Of a stretch of DNA of 64,000 nucleotides, positions 50,940 through 59,781 are shown in pieces (the stretch's first letter is position 1; the number at the start of each line of letters is the position of its first letter). The notes under the pieces are model-generated. The model was not told the DNA's origin, ran no database searches, and saw nothing but the letters and a program-made list of their open reading frames with translations. The translations under genes were made by a program, and so were the position numbers. This DNA comes from a virus, in IMG/VR virus record IMGVR_UViG_3300048930_000155, positions 1 to 64,000 of that record, one strand, 5' to 3'.

Positions 50940-53426
50940 ATGGCTAAAGACGACGTAGTTGACTTTGAAGATTTCTTAGCAGAGCAGGGCGAGTCATCGC
51001 CTGAAGGCTCAGATAATTCACAAGCTGCGTTGCTAGGCTCTTCCCCACAGGCACTAAAAGCCGGCGTAGAAGAAGGTAAGAAGCTACAGGCGGAGGCATT
51101 TGCAAACCAACTAGCAGCCGAAAATCTTACTAAAAAAGAAACTCCTGCTGATCTATTAGGAGGTGCTATCAAGACTGGGGCCGCTGCCGGACTAGGCGCC
51201 GCTGAAGGCTTAACCTATGACCTACTGGATGACGCTTTAGGCTTAATGCCAGGAGTAGACTCTAAGGACTTTAGACGAGCTTTTGACGAGCTGTATGAAT
51301 CTAGCCCAAAAGCCTACACCGCTGGTAAAATATTAGGCACAGTCGCCCCCATGGCAATATCGCCAGTAGGTGCCGCGCCAGCAGCCCTCTCAAGATTACC
51401 AATGCTATCCAAAGCAGCGCAACTAGCCTACGCCCCCGCCACTAAAGCAGTACAGGCTGCAGCTAAGACTAAGGACCTGGGATACTTTGGTAGATTGCTA
51501 GGCTCGTCCGGCGACATTGCGACGGCTACAGCCCTGTCTGCTGCCGGTAGGACAGAAGGAGATAAGTTAGATGCCGTAAGCGAAGCTTTATCTTCCCCTG
51601 CCCATATCCTTCCTCAATTAGCTAACGTCCCGTTACAGACTACGCCCGCATTATTGAATCTACTGTCTAAGACTAGTCCAGCTCAGAGCGCTAAGTTTGG
51701 TAAAGAATTTACAAAGACTACCGGACTTATGCCAGGTTCTAGAGAAGGTCGCGAACTAGCGCTATCTGAAATTCAACAAGTAGCGCGAGAAATTGGCGAA
51801 CCCTTAACCGCAGCCGCTGCAGCTAAGAAGCAGCAAGCATACGCAGGCCTGATGAAATCTGCAAATGAAATCTTAGAATTAACTTCAGCAGCTAAGTCTA
51901 AAAGCGCTAAAGAAATAGATACCATTGTTCGTCAAATGGCAGCGTCCGACAGTCCGACAGATATTTCTAAGCTAGCGGACAAAGTTCGTAAAATAGCAGA
52001 AAAATTTGATATGTCTCCAGACGAAGCACCAATTGCAGCTAAAGTCATGAAAATGGTAGATGATCTTTCTATAGTCAAGCCTGAGGCGAAACTAACTAGG
52101 ACTGAGGCGCTAACTAGAAAACTAGATCCAGAGACTGGCCTTCCAGTAGACACTACTAAAACTACCTTACGAAGTAAGGACGTGGACGTAAGTTCTGAAG
52201 ACTTGCAGAAGCTCTTGGACGATACTAAGGCTATGCAGTCTAAACAAGGACAGACTGCCCAAGGACTTACAGAAGGCCCTGCTGGAACAACAGAGACGGT
52301 GAGTCGTACTGATGAGCTTACTATACCTGCCGTCACTAGAACTGAAGCTCCTATTAAAGACTTATACAAAATACATAAGGCACTGTCAGACAAAGTTCAA
52401 ATGACTAGCGACCCGGCTACACAGCTTGGATTTAAAAAGATGTTGGCTGAAGTTGAGGGTGCCATGCTGAACGAAAGCACAGCTAAGCAGTTCCTAGAAA
52501 GTCGAAAACTTTACGCTAAACAGGCACAGCTAGGTAGGACCGCTAAAGATACTGAATTAACTGAGTCGGTAGTTAGTCCTCAATTCACTGACTGGCTCGC
52601 TAATTTGTCAGACCAGACTCGCTCAGGAGCGCAAACAGAGCGCGTAAACGTTGAAGCGCTATTAAAGTCAGTTTCTGACCAACCTACTGCACAACGAGTT
52701 TTGGCTGAAAGCGAAGCTTCAGGAAAAGCCTTTAAGCAAGCAGAGGCTATACGCAATAAGTTCTTAGATGCGTCTTCCTCTGTGCCTGGACGAGAGTTCA
52801 GAGGGATAGAGGCGGCTATAGGTACGGCAGACCCTACTAATATGGGCCTCCGTTCTACAGAACAAGGAAAAGATTTACAAGCAGCGGCAGAATTTCTAGC
52901 TCCTGGTCTTACGACTGAGAAGACGCCTAAAATTGAGCGTGCCGGCAAACTAGGTAAAATGCTAAACTTGACAGCAGAGCCGGATACTAATTTTGCATCT
53001 GGAGGGGTTACTGGAACCGTAATGAAATTGGCTCAGTCAGAGGGCGGCGGTATTTCTGGTATTCCATATACCCTAGGCGGATTAGCACAAAAAGCCGAGG
53101 ACATCGCAGTAAAGACGCCCGCAGGCATCGTTAAGTCGGCCGCTAAGACATTCTCCGATTTACCTGACGAACAGTTAATGGCTAAGTCTGAGGAACTTAT
53201 TAGAAAAGGCTATAAAGGCTTAGGCGCCCTAGCTAAGTCCGCAATTGGCCCAACTAACATCAGCCGGAATGCTGCCCTATTCATGCTTAGCCAAGATCCT
53301 GGTCTAAAGTCAGAATATGCAAGAGCATTAGAGGCGGGAGATTTAGAGTCATCAGACGTCACTTCGTTTGATAATATGGACGCTATACCTTTTGACCAAT
53401 TTGATAAGGATAATTCTGACAAGTAA
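50940..53426 (+). CDS. Large internal virion protein, 828 aa
   Basis: The acidic ends (DDVVDFEDFLAEQGE and DNMDAIPFDQFDKDNSDK) are similar to each other. A membrane-active Gly/Ala segment (GGAIKTGAAAGLGAAEGL, about 70-88) and long helical stretches lie between. It is the largest protein of the ejection cluster, as T7 gp15/gp16 are, though no transglycosylase motif is visible. Probably part of the injected channel. Confidence 0.6.
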   Translation: MAKDDVVDFEDFLAEQGESSPEGSDNSQAALLGSSPQALKAGVEEGKKLQAEAFANQLAAENLTKKETPADLLGGAIKTGAAAGLGAAEGLTYDLLDDALGLMPGVDSKDFRRAFDELYESSPKAYTAGKILGTVAPMAISPVGAAPAALSRLPMLSKAAQLAYAPATKAVQAAAKTKDLGYFGRLLGSSGDIATATALSAAGRTEGDKLDAVSEALSSPAHILPQLANVPLQTTPALLNLLSKTSPAQSAKFGKEFTKTTGLMPGSREGRELALSEIQQVAREIGEPLTAAAAAKKQQAYAGLMKSANEILELTSAAKSKSAKEIDTIVRQMAASDSPTDISKLADKVRKIAEKFDMSPDEAPIAAKVMKMVDDLSIVKPEAKLTRTEALTRKLDPETGLPVDTTKTTLRSKDVDVSSEDLQKLLDDTKAMQSKQGQTAQGLTEGPAGTTETVSRTDELTIPAVTRTEAPIKDLYKIHKALSDKVQMTSDPATQLGFKKMLAEVEGAMLNESTAKQFLESRKLYAKQAQLGRTAKDTELTESVVSPQFTDWLANLSDQTRSGAQTERVNVEALLKSVSDQPTAQRVLAESEASGKAFKQAEAIRNKFLDASSSVPGREFRGIEAAIGTADPTNMGLRSTEQGKDLQAAAEFLAPGLTTEKTPKIERAGKLGKMLNLTAEPDTNFASGGVTGTVMKLAQSEGGGISGIPYTLGGLAQKAEDIAVKTPAGIVKSAAKTFSDLPDEQLMAKSEELIRKGYKGLGALAKSAIGPTNISRNAALFMLSQDPGLKSEYARALEAGDLESSDVTSFDNMDAIPFDQFDKDNSDK

Positions 53427-53436
53427 TAGGTGATTT

Positions 53437-53739
53437 ATGGACGATAAATTCAATAGGATTAATGCTAAGCTAGATAAGATCGATGAGCGGCTAGATAAAG
53501 TTGAGCAAGTCCTTGTCCGTAATACTACCATTATGGAAGAGCATCACAGACGCAGTACCACTCTTGAGACGCACGTATCTAAAATTGAAGGCAGATTCTA
53601 TAAAGAACTGGGGCCTATTAAAAAACACGTGGACATGGTGTCGTATGGAGTTAAAGGTATTATGTGGGTATTCGCTGGCATATCAGCAAGTATAGGATTA
53701 CTGCTGGCGCTTAGACAATTAGGTATCGTCCTCTTCTAA
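53437..53739 (+). CDS. Coiled-coil plus TM protein, XhlA/holin-like, 100 aa
   Basis: The N-terminal two thirds form a coiled coil (NRINAKLDKIDERLDKVEQV) and residues about 75-95 a membrane helix (GIMWVFAGISASIGLLLAL). This plan matches XhlA-type and related phage membrane proteins that work with holins. It ends the late region; its stop overlaps the convergent operon by 21 bases. Confidence 0.65.
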   Translation: MDDKFNRINAKLDKIDERLDKVEQVLVRNTTIMEEHHRRSTTLETHVSKIEGRFYKELGPIKKHVDMVSYGVKGIMWVFAGISASIGLLLALRQLGIVLF

Positions 53740-54210
53740 ATTACGCTTAATCATAATAGCTTCTAAAACAGCATCCTCGTATTCCCCTGGATGCATAGTG
53801 CTCATATATTCAGAATCTAAGATGGACGCCAGAGCCTGGGGATTTTCGGTATTTACAATAGCATTCATAGCCTTAGCTTTGGTAAACATACATCTATTTC
53901 TAGCGTTATTCGTGCCCCACAGCTCTCGTTTAGCTTTCTTACTCTTGTAGAATTTTTTACCTTTGTGCTGGAAATTAGTGATTACTGTCTCTTCGAGAAA
54001 AGCATTAAGCCACGCCTTATCTTTATCGCTAAGCTTATCAATATAGTCAGTTTCTAACTGGTCTAGTCTAGTCTTTACCTGCCGCTTAAAGTTGAGTGCG
54101 GCGTATTTTTCTCTGTGACGAGGAATGACTTGTTTATCAGTATCTAGCTTAGTCTTGGACTTTAGCTTTAGTTTTCGTTTTTGCTTTGTTGGAGCCGCTT
54201 TTTTTGCCAT
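53719..54210 (-). CDS. Basic hypothetical protein, 163 aa
   Basis: I choose ATG 54210 (MAKKAAPTKQKRKLK) because AGGAAG precedes it; the frame opens at 54270 without such a site. The first 35 residues are Lys-rich, probably disordered and nucleic-acid binding; the C-terminal part is helical and acidic (HPGEYEDAVLEAIMIKRN). A promoter lies at 54297-54325. It ends the leftward DNA-metabolism operon. Confidence 0.65.
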   Translation of the reverse strand: MAKKAAPTKQKRKLKLKSKTKLDTDKQVIPRHREKYAALNFKRQVKTRLDQLETDYIDKLSDKDKAWLNAFLEETVITNFQHKGKKFYKSKKAKRELWGTNNARNRCMFTKAKAMNAIVNTENPQALASILDSEYMSTMHPGEYEDAVLEAIMIKRNLEEDDT

Positions 54211-54622
54211 TGCTTTTCTTCCTGAAAAATCTCGTATCCATGTACATACTGTATGTACTTGGTAGACCAACCGTCGTGGGGTCTAAGTATGTAAATATTA
54301 TAGCACCTGATACCTTGCTTGTAAAGTAATTTCTAAACAATTTAAAGAACTTTCTCATTGGAATAGGGTCTTTAGCTTTACTAGCGTATATCTGATAAAT
54401 AAGCCTGAGCGGAACGGCGCGAGTACCCTCTACAATGTCATTATCGTAGATAAAGGCCTTGACTTGGCGCTCCTCATAAGACAGCTCAGAATCGTTTATA
54501 GGGCCGTCCGACAGCGCGGCGGCTAGTAGGGGCCCTAGGTCTACAGAAGTCTCAATGGCGAGGCTTATAGGCTGTCTAGCGACCTCTATAAGCTCAGCTA
54601 TAGTCTTCTTGTGCTTGCCCAT
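54149..54622 (-). CDS. Hypothetical protein with basic tail, 157 aa
   Basis: ATG 54622 (MGKHKKTIAELIEV) stands one base after the preceding stop; a TTG frame up to 54649 is less likely. A folded part (about 10-130) is followed by a Lys/Ser tail (KKSNGKKSGSNKAKTKTKAK) that overlaps the next gene by 62 bases in another frame. It also contains an internal promoter for that gene. Confidence 0.65.
   Translation of the reverse strand: MGKHKKTIAELIEVARQPISLAIETSVDLGPLLAAALSDGPINDSELSYEERQVKAFIYDNDIVEGTRAVPLRLIYQIYASKAKDPIPMRKFFKLFRNYFTSKVSGAIIFTYLDPTTVGLPSTYSMYMDTRFFRKKSNGKKSGSNKAKTKTKAKVQD
54297..54325 (-). promoter_or_regulatory. Sigma70-like promoter inside the 54149-54622 gene
   Basis: TTTACA (54320-54325), exact 17-base spacer, TATAAT (54297-54302). 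It should give a separate transcript for the basic protein at 54210 with a leader of about 80 bases. Confidence 0.75.
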
Positions 54623-54623
54623 A

Positions 54624-55046
54624 TTATTTAGTAGCTTGATTAACCCCAAACGCTAGGGCAGTAGTCAATAAGGCACCTAAGCCAAAATACAGGGTAGTCT
54701 TCCAGAAATTAGAGTCTTTGGATTGTTGAAGCTGCTTAGATAGTTCAGAAGACTGCTCCTGCCACATTTTAGACTGCTCCCTAATAAGCTCCATTTCCCG
54801 ATCTTTAAGGGCCATGAGTTTGATATTAGTCTCATCTAAGGTCTTGTAGTAGCGGAGGGATTCGGAATCTTGACGAGCTTCTTTTTCTTTATCTGGGCTA
54901 AATAAGTAGCCGGTGAAGGGGGCCGCCTGACCTTTTTCTACGAACTGGACCTGGGCCGTAGTCGGCGCCGCAATAGCAATCGCGGCCACGAACGCTAATA
55001 ACCTATAGGACATATTAAGCTTAGATTTGAATGTACTATAAGACAT
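54624..55046 (-). CDS. Exported protein with coiled coil and TM, 140 aa
   Basis: A signal sequence (about 12-32, MSYRLLAFVAAIAIAAPTTA) is followed by the block AAPFTGYLFSPDKE, which I recall from a family of small phage and bacterial membrane proteins, then a coiled coil (IREQSKMWQEQSSELSKQLQ) and a C-terminal TM helix (about 117-135). An inner-spanin-like role is possible. It is coupled to the gene before it. Confidence 0.65.
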   Translation of the reverse strand: MSYSTFKSKLNMSYRLLAFVAAIAIAAPTTAQVQFVEKGQAAPFTGYLFSPDKEKEARQDSESLRYYKTLDETNIKLMALKDREMELIREQSKMWQEQSSELSKQLQQSKDSNFWKTTLYFGLGALLTTALAFGVNQATK

Positions 55047-55048
55047 AG

Positions 55049-55330
55049 TTATTTCTTCTTATTCCAGAAGTCTTCTACTTCCTTAGAGCTAAGATCTTCT
55101 GCCGGCTTATTGCCAGCTTCCCTAAGCTTATCAGCCTCAGACTGCAGTCCAGCCTCATTATCTTTAAGCCCACCGATCTTAGCATCGATTACCGCAGAAT
55201 CCTGCCCCGTCTTGACTAACCCGAGCTTAGCCAGTAAACCCCTAGTAAAGTATTGTCTGAGCAAGATTAGTCCCAGGATAGCGCTAAGAATAGTTACAAT
55301 TACTTTCCACGATTTCTTTAAAAATGACAT
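55049..55330 (-). CDS. Membrane protein with soluble tail, 93 aa
   Basis: One TM helix (about 9-25, VIVTILSAILGLILL) is followed by a helical tail ending VEDFWNKKK, a C-terminal motif I recall from small phage membrane proteins encoded next to the family at 54624. Adjacent membrane proteins suggest a complex. It overlaps the RuvC-like gene's stop by one base. Confidence 0.6.
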   Translation of the reverse strand: MSFLKKSWKVIVTILSAILGLILLRQYFTRGLLAKLGLVKTGQDSAVIDAKIGGLKDNEAGLQSEADKLREAGNKPAEDLSSKEVEDFWNKKK

Positions 55331-56037
55331 TAAATAGTCTCCCCTAATTTACTAAGTTTTTCTAAAACTGTAAACGGCGTAAATGCCGTATTAGCTACTT
55401 CGATCTTATAGACCCCGTGATGCTTAGCTACTGCTAGAGCTATAGCCAGAGCGTCAGTTATATCATGTGGAAGCTGTCTCTCTTTTAAATTAATATTGCT
55501 TTTGATATTTTCCGGCACTGATATAAACTTCTTAACGTAATTAGCAGTAGGAATCTTATAGTCTCGTTTAGAGCCTACTGTAACGCTTTTAATGCCTAAT
55601 ATAGCTCGCCAGGCTGACGGGCCTAGTTCTTGATAGATTACCTCTTTTTCATCGGCGGCCATGCTTATAAGAGCGTTGATAGTCGGAACTACAGCGGAAC
55701 CCATTGGCAGCTTAGGATTCATAAAGAATGACTCTGTAACAACTACGTGAGGAATTATGTGATCGGTGCCGTCTAATAGAATGCCGGCGGCCTTTAGCAT
55801 ATAACGATAGCGCTGAGCCTTAGACCAGGAATCCTTAGTCCACAGCATGCCTGTAGCTACTACGTACATTTCTTTAGCGTCTAGATCTAATTGGACTAAA
55901 ACCCACGCTAAGTGGCTGGAGCTAGGGTCTACTAATAGAAACCCGTGCTTACCTTCGGTATATGTAATGGGGAACTTAATATTAGTCTTAGCGAGAACGG
56001 CATTAGACTTCTTTTTAGTTTGTTTTCGTTTGGCCAT
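55330..56037 (-). CDS. RuvC-like Holliday junction resolvase, 235 aa
   Basis: The RNase H-fold acidic residues are visible: LLVDPSSSHLAWVLV (first Asp, about residue 36), VVVTESFF (Glu, about 101) and the terminal DITDALAIALAVAKHHG (about 192-208). It should cleave four-way junctions before packaging or in recombination. A Lys-rich start (MAKRKQTKKKSN) may bind DNA. Length is slightly above bacterial RuvC. It begins in overlap with the zinc-ribbon gene. Confidence 0.8.
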   Translation of the reverse strand: MAKRKQTKKKSNAVLAKTNIKFPITYTEGKHGFLLVDPSSSHLAWVLVQLDLDAKEMYVVATGMLWTKDSWSKAQRYRYMLKAAGILLDGTDHIIPHVVVTESFFMNPKLPMGSAVVPTINALISMAADEKEVIYQELGPSAWRAILGIKSVTVGSKRDYKIPTANYVKKFISVPENIKSNINLKERQLPHDITDALAIALAVAKHHGVYKIEVANTAFTPFTVLEKLSKLGETI

Positions 56038-56332
56038 GCTTATTAGTCTTCCTATATGTACACTCGGTATTACTGCATAATACCAAAGTTCTAGTACCTA
56101 AGTCAACGTGCTTTAGTTTATTCGCACACTTAGGACACTTAGGTTCGGAAGAGTATTGCATATCATGATATGTGATATCGTCTAGAACGGTAGACGCCAT
56201 ATCTACTGCTTTTTGTAGTTCTTTATCTGAGCGGGCTAGCTGCTTACGGAGTTGTCTATTCTCGGCCTCTAGAGATCTAATAACTCCGCGTAAGTGTTCT
56301 AGCTCGCTACGAGTTTTAGGTCGCTTGCCCAT
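56015..56332 (-). CDS. Coiled-coil zinc-ribbon protein, 105 aa
   Basis: The N-terminal half is a coiled coil (LRGVIRSLEAENRQLRKQLA). The C-terminal half has CPKCANK and CSNTEC, a four-cysteine zinc ribbon. Such proteins bind nucleic acid or partners in transcription or recombination. It lies between the dNMP kinase and RuvC-like genes with overlaps on both sides. Confidence 0.7.
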   Translation of the reverse strand: MGKRPKTRSELEHLRGVIRSLEAENRQLRKQLARSDKELQKAVDMASTVLDDITYHDMQYSSEPKCPKCANKLKHVDLGTRTLVLCSNTECTYRKTNKHGQTKTN

Positions 56333-56966
56333 CGGTTAATTTAGAAATAGCGGCTATTACATCTGCTTCAAATTGAAGTAGAGTTGAATTGTTTATGATT
56401 GTAATATCTACAGCCTTAGGTTCGAATTGTTCAGAAGCGTGCGAGTCGGAATTTACTAGCCCTGGGCGTTTTATCATCATTAGCTTACCGCCCAGCTTGT
56501 TTACAATATAGTCGGCCTCATTCTGAAAGCGCACGTCGTGGATTGCGTATTTACCGTCGAACTGTATTTGGGAAGCTATGGCCTTTAGCCAATAGTCTTG
56601 GTCAACGCAATCTCGGACTAGTTCAGAGCCTAACACTTGAAGTAACTGGCGTGGAGTAGACGTGTTTTTAGGGCCGTTATAAAGCCCCACAGCCTCTTCA
56701 ATTACAGAGGGGTGTATTTGCATATACCGATCACTTAGCGCCCAAAGGTAAGCCTTTAAAGCAGTATTAGAGAGGTTTACAGGTACATTAGCTGTTTCCT
56801 TTGTCGCGGGATCGTGGAGTATGTCTAAGCTAATGTCGAATACGTCAGCCGCAGCTTGCTTTATGGCGTCCGCAAAGGCCAAAGGTTTATAGCCCTTATT
56901 AGTGAGCAGTCTAGCCGCCGTAGTTTTACCTGAGCCTTTTTTTCCGATTAAACCTATAATAGTCAT
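56316..56966 (-). CDS. Deoxynucleoside monophosphate kinase-like, 216 aa
   Basis: The P-loop GKKGSGKTT (8-16) follows a short strand, with LAFADAIKQAAADVF as in phage dNMP kinases (T4 gp1-like), and the lid region RQLLQVLGSELVRD contains conserved arginines. It phosphorylates dNMPs to dNDPs for DNA synthesis. ATG 56966 overlaps the preceding stop (ATGA) behind GGAGG. Confidence 0.82.
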   Translation of the reverse strand: MTIIGLIGKKGSGKTTAARLLTNKGYKPLAFADAIKQAAADVFDISLDILHDPATKETANVPVNLSNTALKAYLWALSDRYMQIHPSVIEEAVGLYNGPKNTSTPRQLLQVLGSELVRDCVDQDYWLKAIASQIQFDGKYAIHDVRFQNEADYIVNKLGGKLMMIKRPGLVNSDSHASEQFEPKAVDITIINNSTLLQFEADVIAAISKLTDGQAT

Positions 56967-57322
56967 TTTGCCTCCAGCTTATATGGCTCAAGCGCCGAGT
57001 AAATAAGATTAGCCTTGTGGTAAAATTTTACAAAGTTAGCTCCGATCCACGAAGCTATAATCTCTTCTACGTCTTCTATTTTAGGCTGAACTACAGAATC
57101 TAAGTGTAGGTTTTTAAAGTAGGCGTGCATAAGCTCGTGGCCGCATATTGCCAAAGTGACTGCGTCGTCCCTAAAGTCTATGGTACATTCTTCAATATCA
57201 GTAATTGCGTTACTATCGTTACCGTGTAGTTTTTCATAGACCTTAGCTGGCCACAACTGACACGTCCACATTTCTTCGTTTACCTGTAACTTAATAGAGG
57301 TCTTTGGTTTTCTTTTGGCCAT
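56963..57322 (-). CDS. HExxH metalloprotease-like protein, 119 aa
   Basis: The motif GHELMHAYF (about 80-88) has the HExxH zinc site, followed 24 residues later by VEEIIASW, whose glutamates could be the third ligand. This matches the minimal core of gluzincin-type peptidases. A basic N-terminus (MAKRKPKTS) leads in. The substrate is unknown. TAGACT and TAAACT upstream at 17-base spacing may form a weak promoter with a leaderless start. Confidence 0.6.
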   Translation of the reverse strand: MAKRKPKTSIKLQVNEEMWTCQLWPAKVYEKLHGNDSNAITDIEECTIDFRDDAVTLAICGHELMHAYFKNLHLDSVVQPKIEDVEEIIASWIGANFVKFYHKANLIYSALEPYKLEAK

Positions 57323-57354
57323 AATATTAGTTTACCTAAAAATGGGCTAAAAGT

Positions 57355-58662
57355 CTAACCACGCCACTCGCCTTTAATAACGTTAATTAATTGCCTAGAG
57401 CCATTCTCATACACTAGGCACATAGTATGCATCCACGAACTTGGACCTTTATTATAATTAAGCTTAAGGTAGGAACTGGTACCTACTACCCAAGCGCCTC
57501 GCTGAATTTCTGGGGAATGCGTATGCCCGCTTACTGAAAGTAAGTAGGCCTTTTCTAGGGATATAGTAGACCCTCTAGCGCCATTAGATCCTAAGTGACC
57601 GTGCATGCCGCACTCTATCTGTTTCTTAGTAATCTTAAAGGATTCCTCTGAGCTGAGAAATTTAGTCTTCTTTAGCCTCTGGTACTTAGCCACCCCGTAT
57701 TCGAGAGGGTCGCTACCCCTAGCTTTAGCTAAAGCTAGCTCCAGACCGAGCACGTGATTTTGCGAGTCCTCTAAATAATTACCTGCCTCTAACCATCTAT
57801 CCAAAAATTCATCGTGATTACTCTTAACTACTACGAGTTTTTTCTTAGGTAATTTCTCTAACTCAGCCAGCTCGATAGCAGTATTATGTAACTCAGAGGC
57901 CAAGCTATTCTGGGAGCCTAGTAATGCCTTCATAAGAAGCTTATGCTCTATATGATGGTTTACAGAAATACCGTCAAATAAATCGTGCATAAAGAGATAA
58001 TCAGGCTTAAACCTGTGCATAATCTCTTTGACTATGCGTTTAACTTTAGGATCGGTGTATCCGGTGTGCCAGTCCCCAGGAATTAAAGCTGCCACATTAG
58101 CCTCGAGTACTTTACCATCAGGCGTATAAGTTTTAGCTAAGTCTATGAAACTACCGTCTCTACTAGCCTGTACTTGTCTAAAATGATATAGCGATGATCC
58201 CTTTACCTCTACAATTATAGCTCCGATTACGTGATCTAAATTTGCGATTAAAGATCTTTTAGAGCGTTTTTTGTGAGGCCGCGTTACCGCTCCAGGAGTC
58301 ATTAGTACTCTAGGAAGTTCGTTGCTAGGAGATGCCACGGACTTTAATCTTTGCTTAGGGGACGAGTATATTACGCTAGTGTCGATTCCAGATAATCGTT
58401 CTAACCCTGATATAGGATCTGGCTGTTCAGCTCCTACGGGGATAGTAGACAGCATTAATTTTGAGTTTAGCGACAAGTCCTCTGTTACTACAGTACCGTA
58501 GGTCTTAAGCTTTGGATCTAGCGTGTCCTTTTTAGCCAGCGGAGGCGTGGGCAGGATAAGGAGCTTTGCCTTATTTCTAGCACAGTAATTTTTAATAGCG
58601 GATAAAAATCCATCATGAGCTGCGCAGCCCGGCACCGCCGACGCAATTACGTATCGCTTCAT
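57355..58662 (-). CDS. Metallophosphoesterase-like protein, 435 aa
   Basis: Metal-binding motifs of calcineurin-like phosphoesterases occur in order: IPGDWHTGYTD (about 194-204), MHDLFDG, KSNHDEFLDRW (NHD/E box), GMHGHLGSNGARG and SVSGHTHSPE. This long version occurs in many phages (T5 A1-like) and is linked to DNA breakdown or repair. AAGGAG precedes the start at 58662. Confidence 0.78.
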   Translation of the reverse strand: MKRYVIASAVPGCAAHDGFLSAIKNYCARNKAKLLILPTPPLAKKDTLDPKLKTYGTVVTEDLSLNSKLMLSTIPVGAEQPDPISGLERLSGIDTSVIYSSPKQRLKSVASPSNELPRVLMTPGAVTRPHKKRSKRSLIANLDHVIGAIIVEVKGSSLYHFRQVQASRDGSFIDLAKTYTPDGKVLEANVAALIPGDWHTGYTDPKVKRIVKEIMHRFKPDYLFMHDLFDGISVNHHIEHKLLMKALLGSQNSLASELHNTAIELAELEKLPKKKLVVVKSNHDEFLDRWLEAGNYLEDSQNHVLGLELALAKARGSDPLEYGVAKYQRLKKTKFLSSEESFKITKKQIECGMHGHLGSNGARGSTISLEKAYLLSVSGHTHSPEIQRGAWVVGTSSYLKLNYNKGPSSWMHTMCLVYENGSRQLINVIKGEWRG

Positions 58663-59093
58663 TTACTAAATCTCCTTCTAGCTGTGATAGCTCTTCTACT
58701 AGATTCTGAAAAAGTTACCCATTCCATGTTACCTATAGTATAGCCTAAATCTGGGTTAAGTCTATAGGCCACGGGTGCGAGCTTGATATTCCTATTACTG
58801 CCTATATACTCGTTGAATAGTTTTAAGAATTGCGGATCTGATTTTGCCCACGCTTTAAATTTAGGAAACGCTACAACGGCAAGACCTTTAAATAGTTTAG
58901 GAGTTGAGCAATATTTGCCCAGTACCCTATCGCGCATTCGGCTATGAATTCTGTATATTAAGTTATCGGCCGTTCTTCTATAATCCTCATTACGTTGTCC
59001 ATTCTTTCTACGCCATTTTTTACCGTAACAGGATCTACATAGGCCTTTAATAAGATGTCTTTTATTATTACATCTAGAACTGGTACACTTCAT
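58659..59093 (-). CDS. HNH-like nuclease with Zn finger, 144 aa
   Basis: I use ATG 59093 (MKCTSSRCNNKRHL), two bases after the subtilase stop behind AGGCG. The N-terminal CxxxxC..GLCRSCY is a zinc finger; the C-terminal RLNPDLGYTIGNMEWVTFSE resembles the final part of HNH homing enzymes (usually D...GYT..N..WVT..EN). The full His-Asn-His triad is not visible, so it may be degenerate. Confidence 0.6.
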   Translation of the reverse strand: MKCTSSRCNNKRHLIKGLCRSCYGKKWRRKNGQRNEDYRRTADNLIYRIHSRMRDRVLGKYCSTPKLFKGLAVVAFPKFKAWAKSDPQFLKLFNEYIGSNRNIKLAPVAYRLNPDLGYTIGNMEWVTFSESSRRAITARRRFSK

Positions 59094-59094
59094 G

Positions 59095-59778
59095 TTATTC
59101 GCCTGTAAGGAGTTCTGCGGTAAAATTTGCCGCAGCCTGACTAGTTCCATTTAGACATACGTTAAAGCCGCATTGATAATTACCGTCCCTAATATGAGTT
59201 ACCGGACCATTTTTATTGCTGAGTATAGACGGACTCGCGACCACATAAAAACCAGGTATACCAAACTCGTAACATGCAGGAAATGCGTTACAACTTTGTG
59301 ACAAGTCTAGCCTTAGATTACCTGCAGCGGTTACGATTGTGGTACCACTTTTTAATAAACTAGATATAAGCTCGGCTTCTTTAGGAATAAAGTAAGGTCC
59401 CGCAAGACTCAGATTAATAATATGCGGCTTTAGAGTTTTAGCGTAATCTAAAGCTCTTAGGTAACTATCTGAGGCGGATACCTGAGCCCCACCAGGAAAC
59501 TCCTTCGTATGGTAGAATTTTAGAATAATCATACAGTGTGTCTTAGGATTAAGGCCCTTAGCTATTAGCCCGGCTACGTTAGTACCGTGCCCGTGATAAT
59601 CCTCTAGCTTTGTCTTAGTGAAATCTGCATGACCAGACGAGCATAAGTATGGCAATACTTGCGACGTTTCCGGCATCCCAGAATCAATAATAACTACTTT
59701 CTTACGTGTTTCAGCTAATACAGTTACTGAGATTAGGACAACTAGAAGCACTGTTAGATCTCTAAAATACTGTATCAT
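59095..59778 (-). CDS. Secreted subtilisin-like serine protease, 227 aa
   Basis: An N-terminal signal peptide (about 5-22, ending VLAET) precedes an S8 domain with all catalytic residues: VVIIDSG (Asp32), YHGHGTNVAG (His64), TAAGN (oxyanion Asn) and LNGTSQAAA (Ser213). No propeptide is visible and the domain is compact. It should act outside the cytoplasm. The ribosome binding site GGGGAG comes from the last codons of the ankyrin gene. A subtilase in a phage DNA-metabolism operon is unusual. Confidence 0.85.
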   Translation of the reverse strand: MIQYFRDLTVLLVVLISVTVLAETRKKVVIIDSGMPETSQVLPYLCSSGHADFTKTKLEDYHGHGTNVAGLIAKGLNPKTHCMIILKFYHTKEFPGGAQVSASDSYLRALDYAKTLKPHIINLSLAGPYFIPKEAELISSLLKSGTTIVTAAGNLRLDLSQSCNAFPACYEFGIPGFYVVASPSILSNKNGPVTHIRDGNYQCGFNVCLNGTSQAAANFTAELLTGE

Positions 59779-59781
59779 GAT

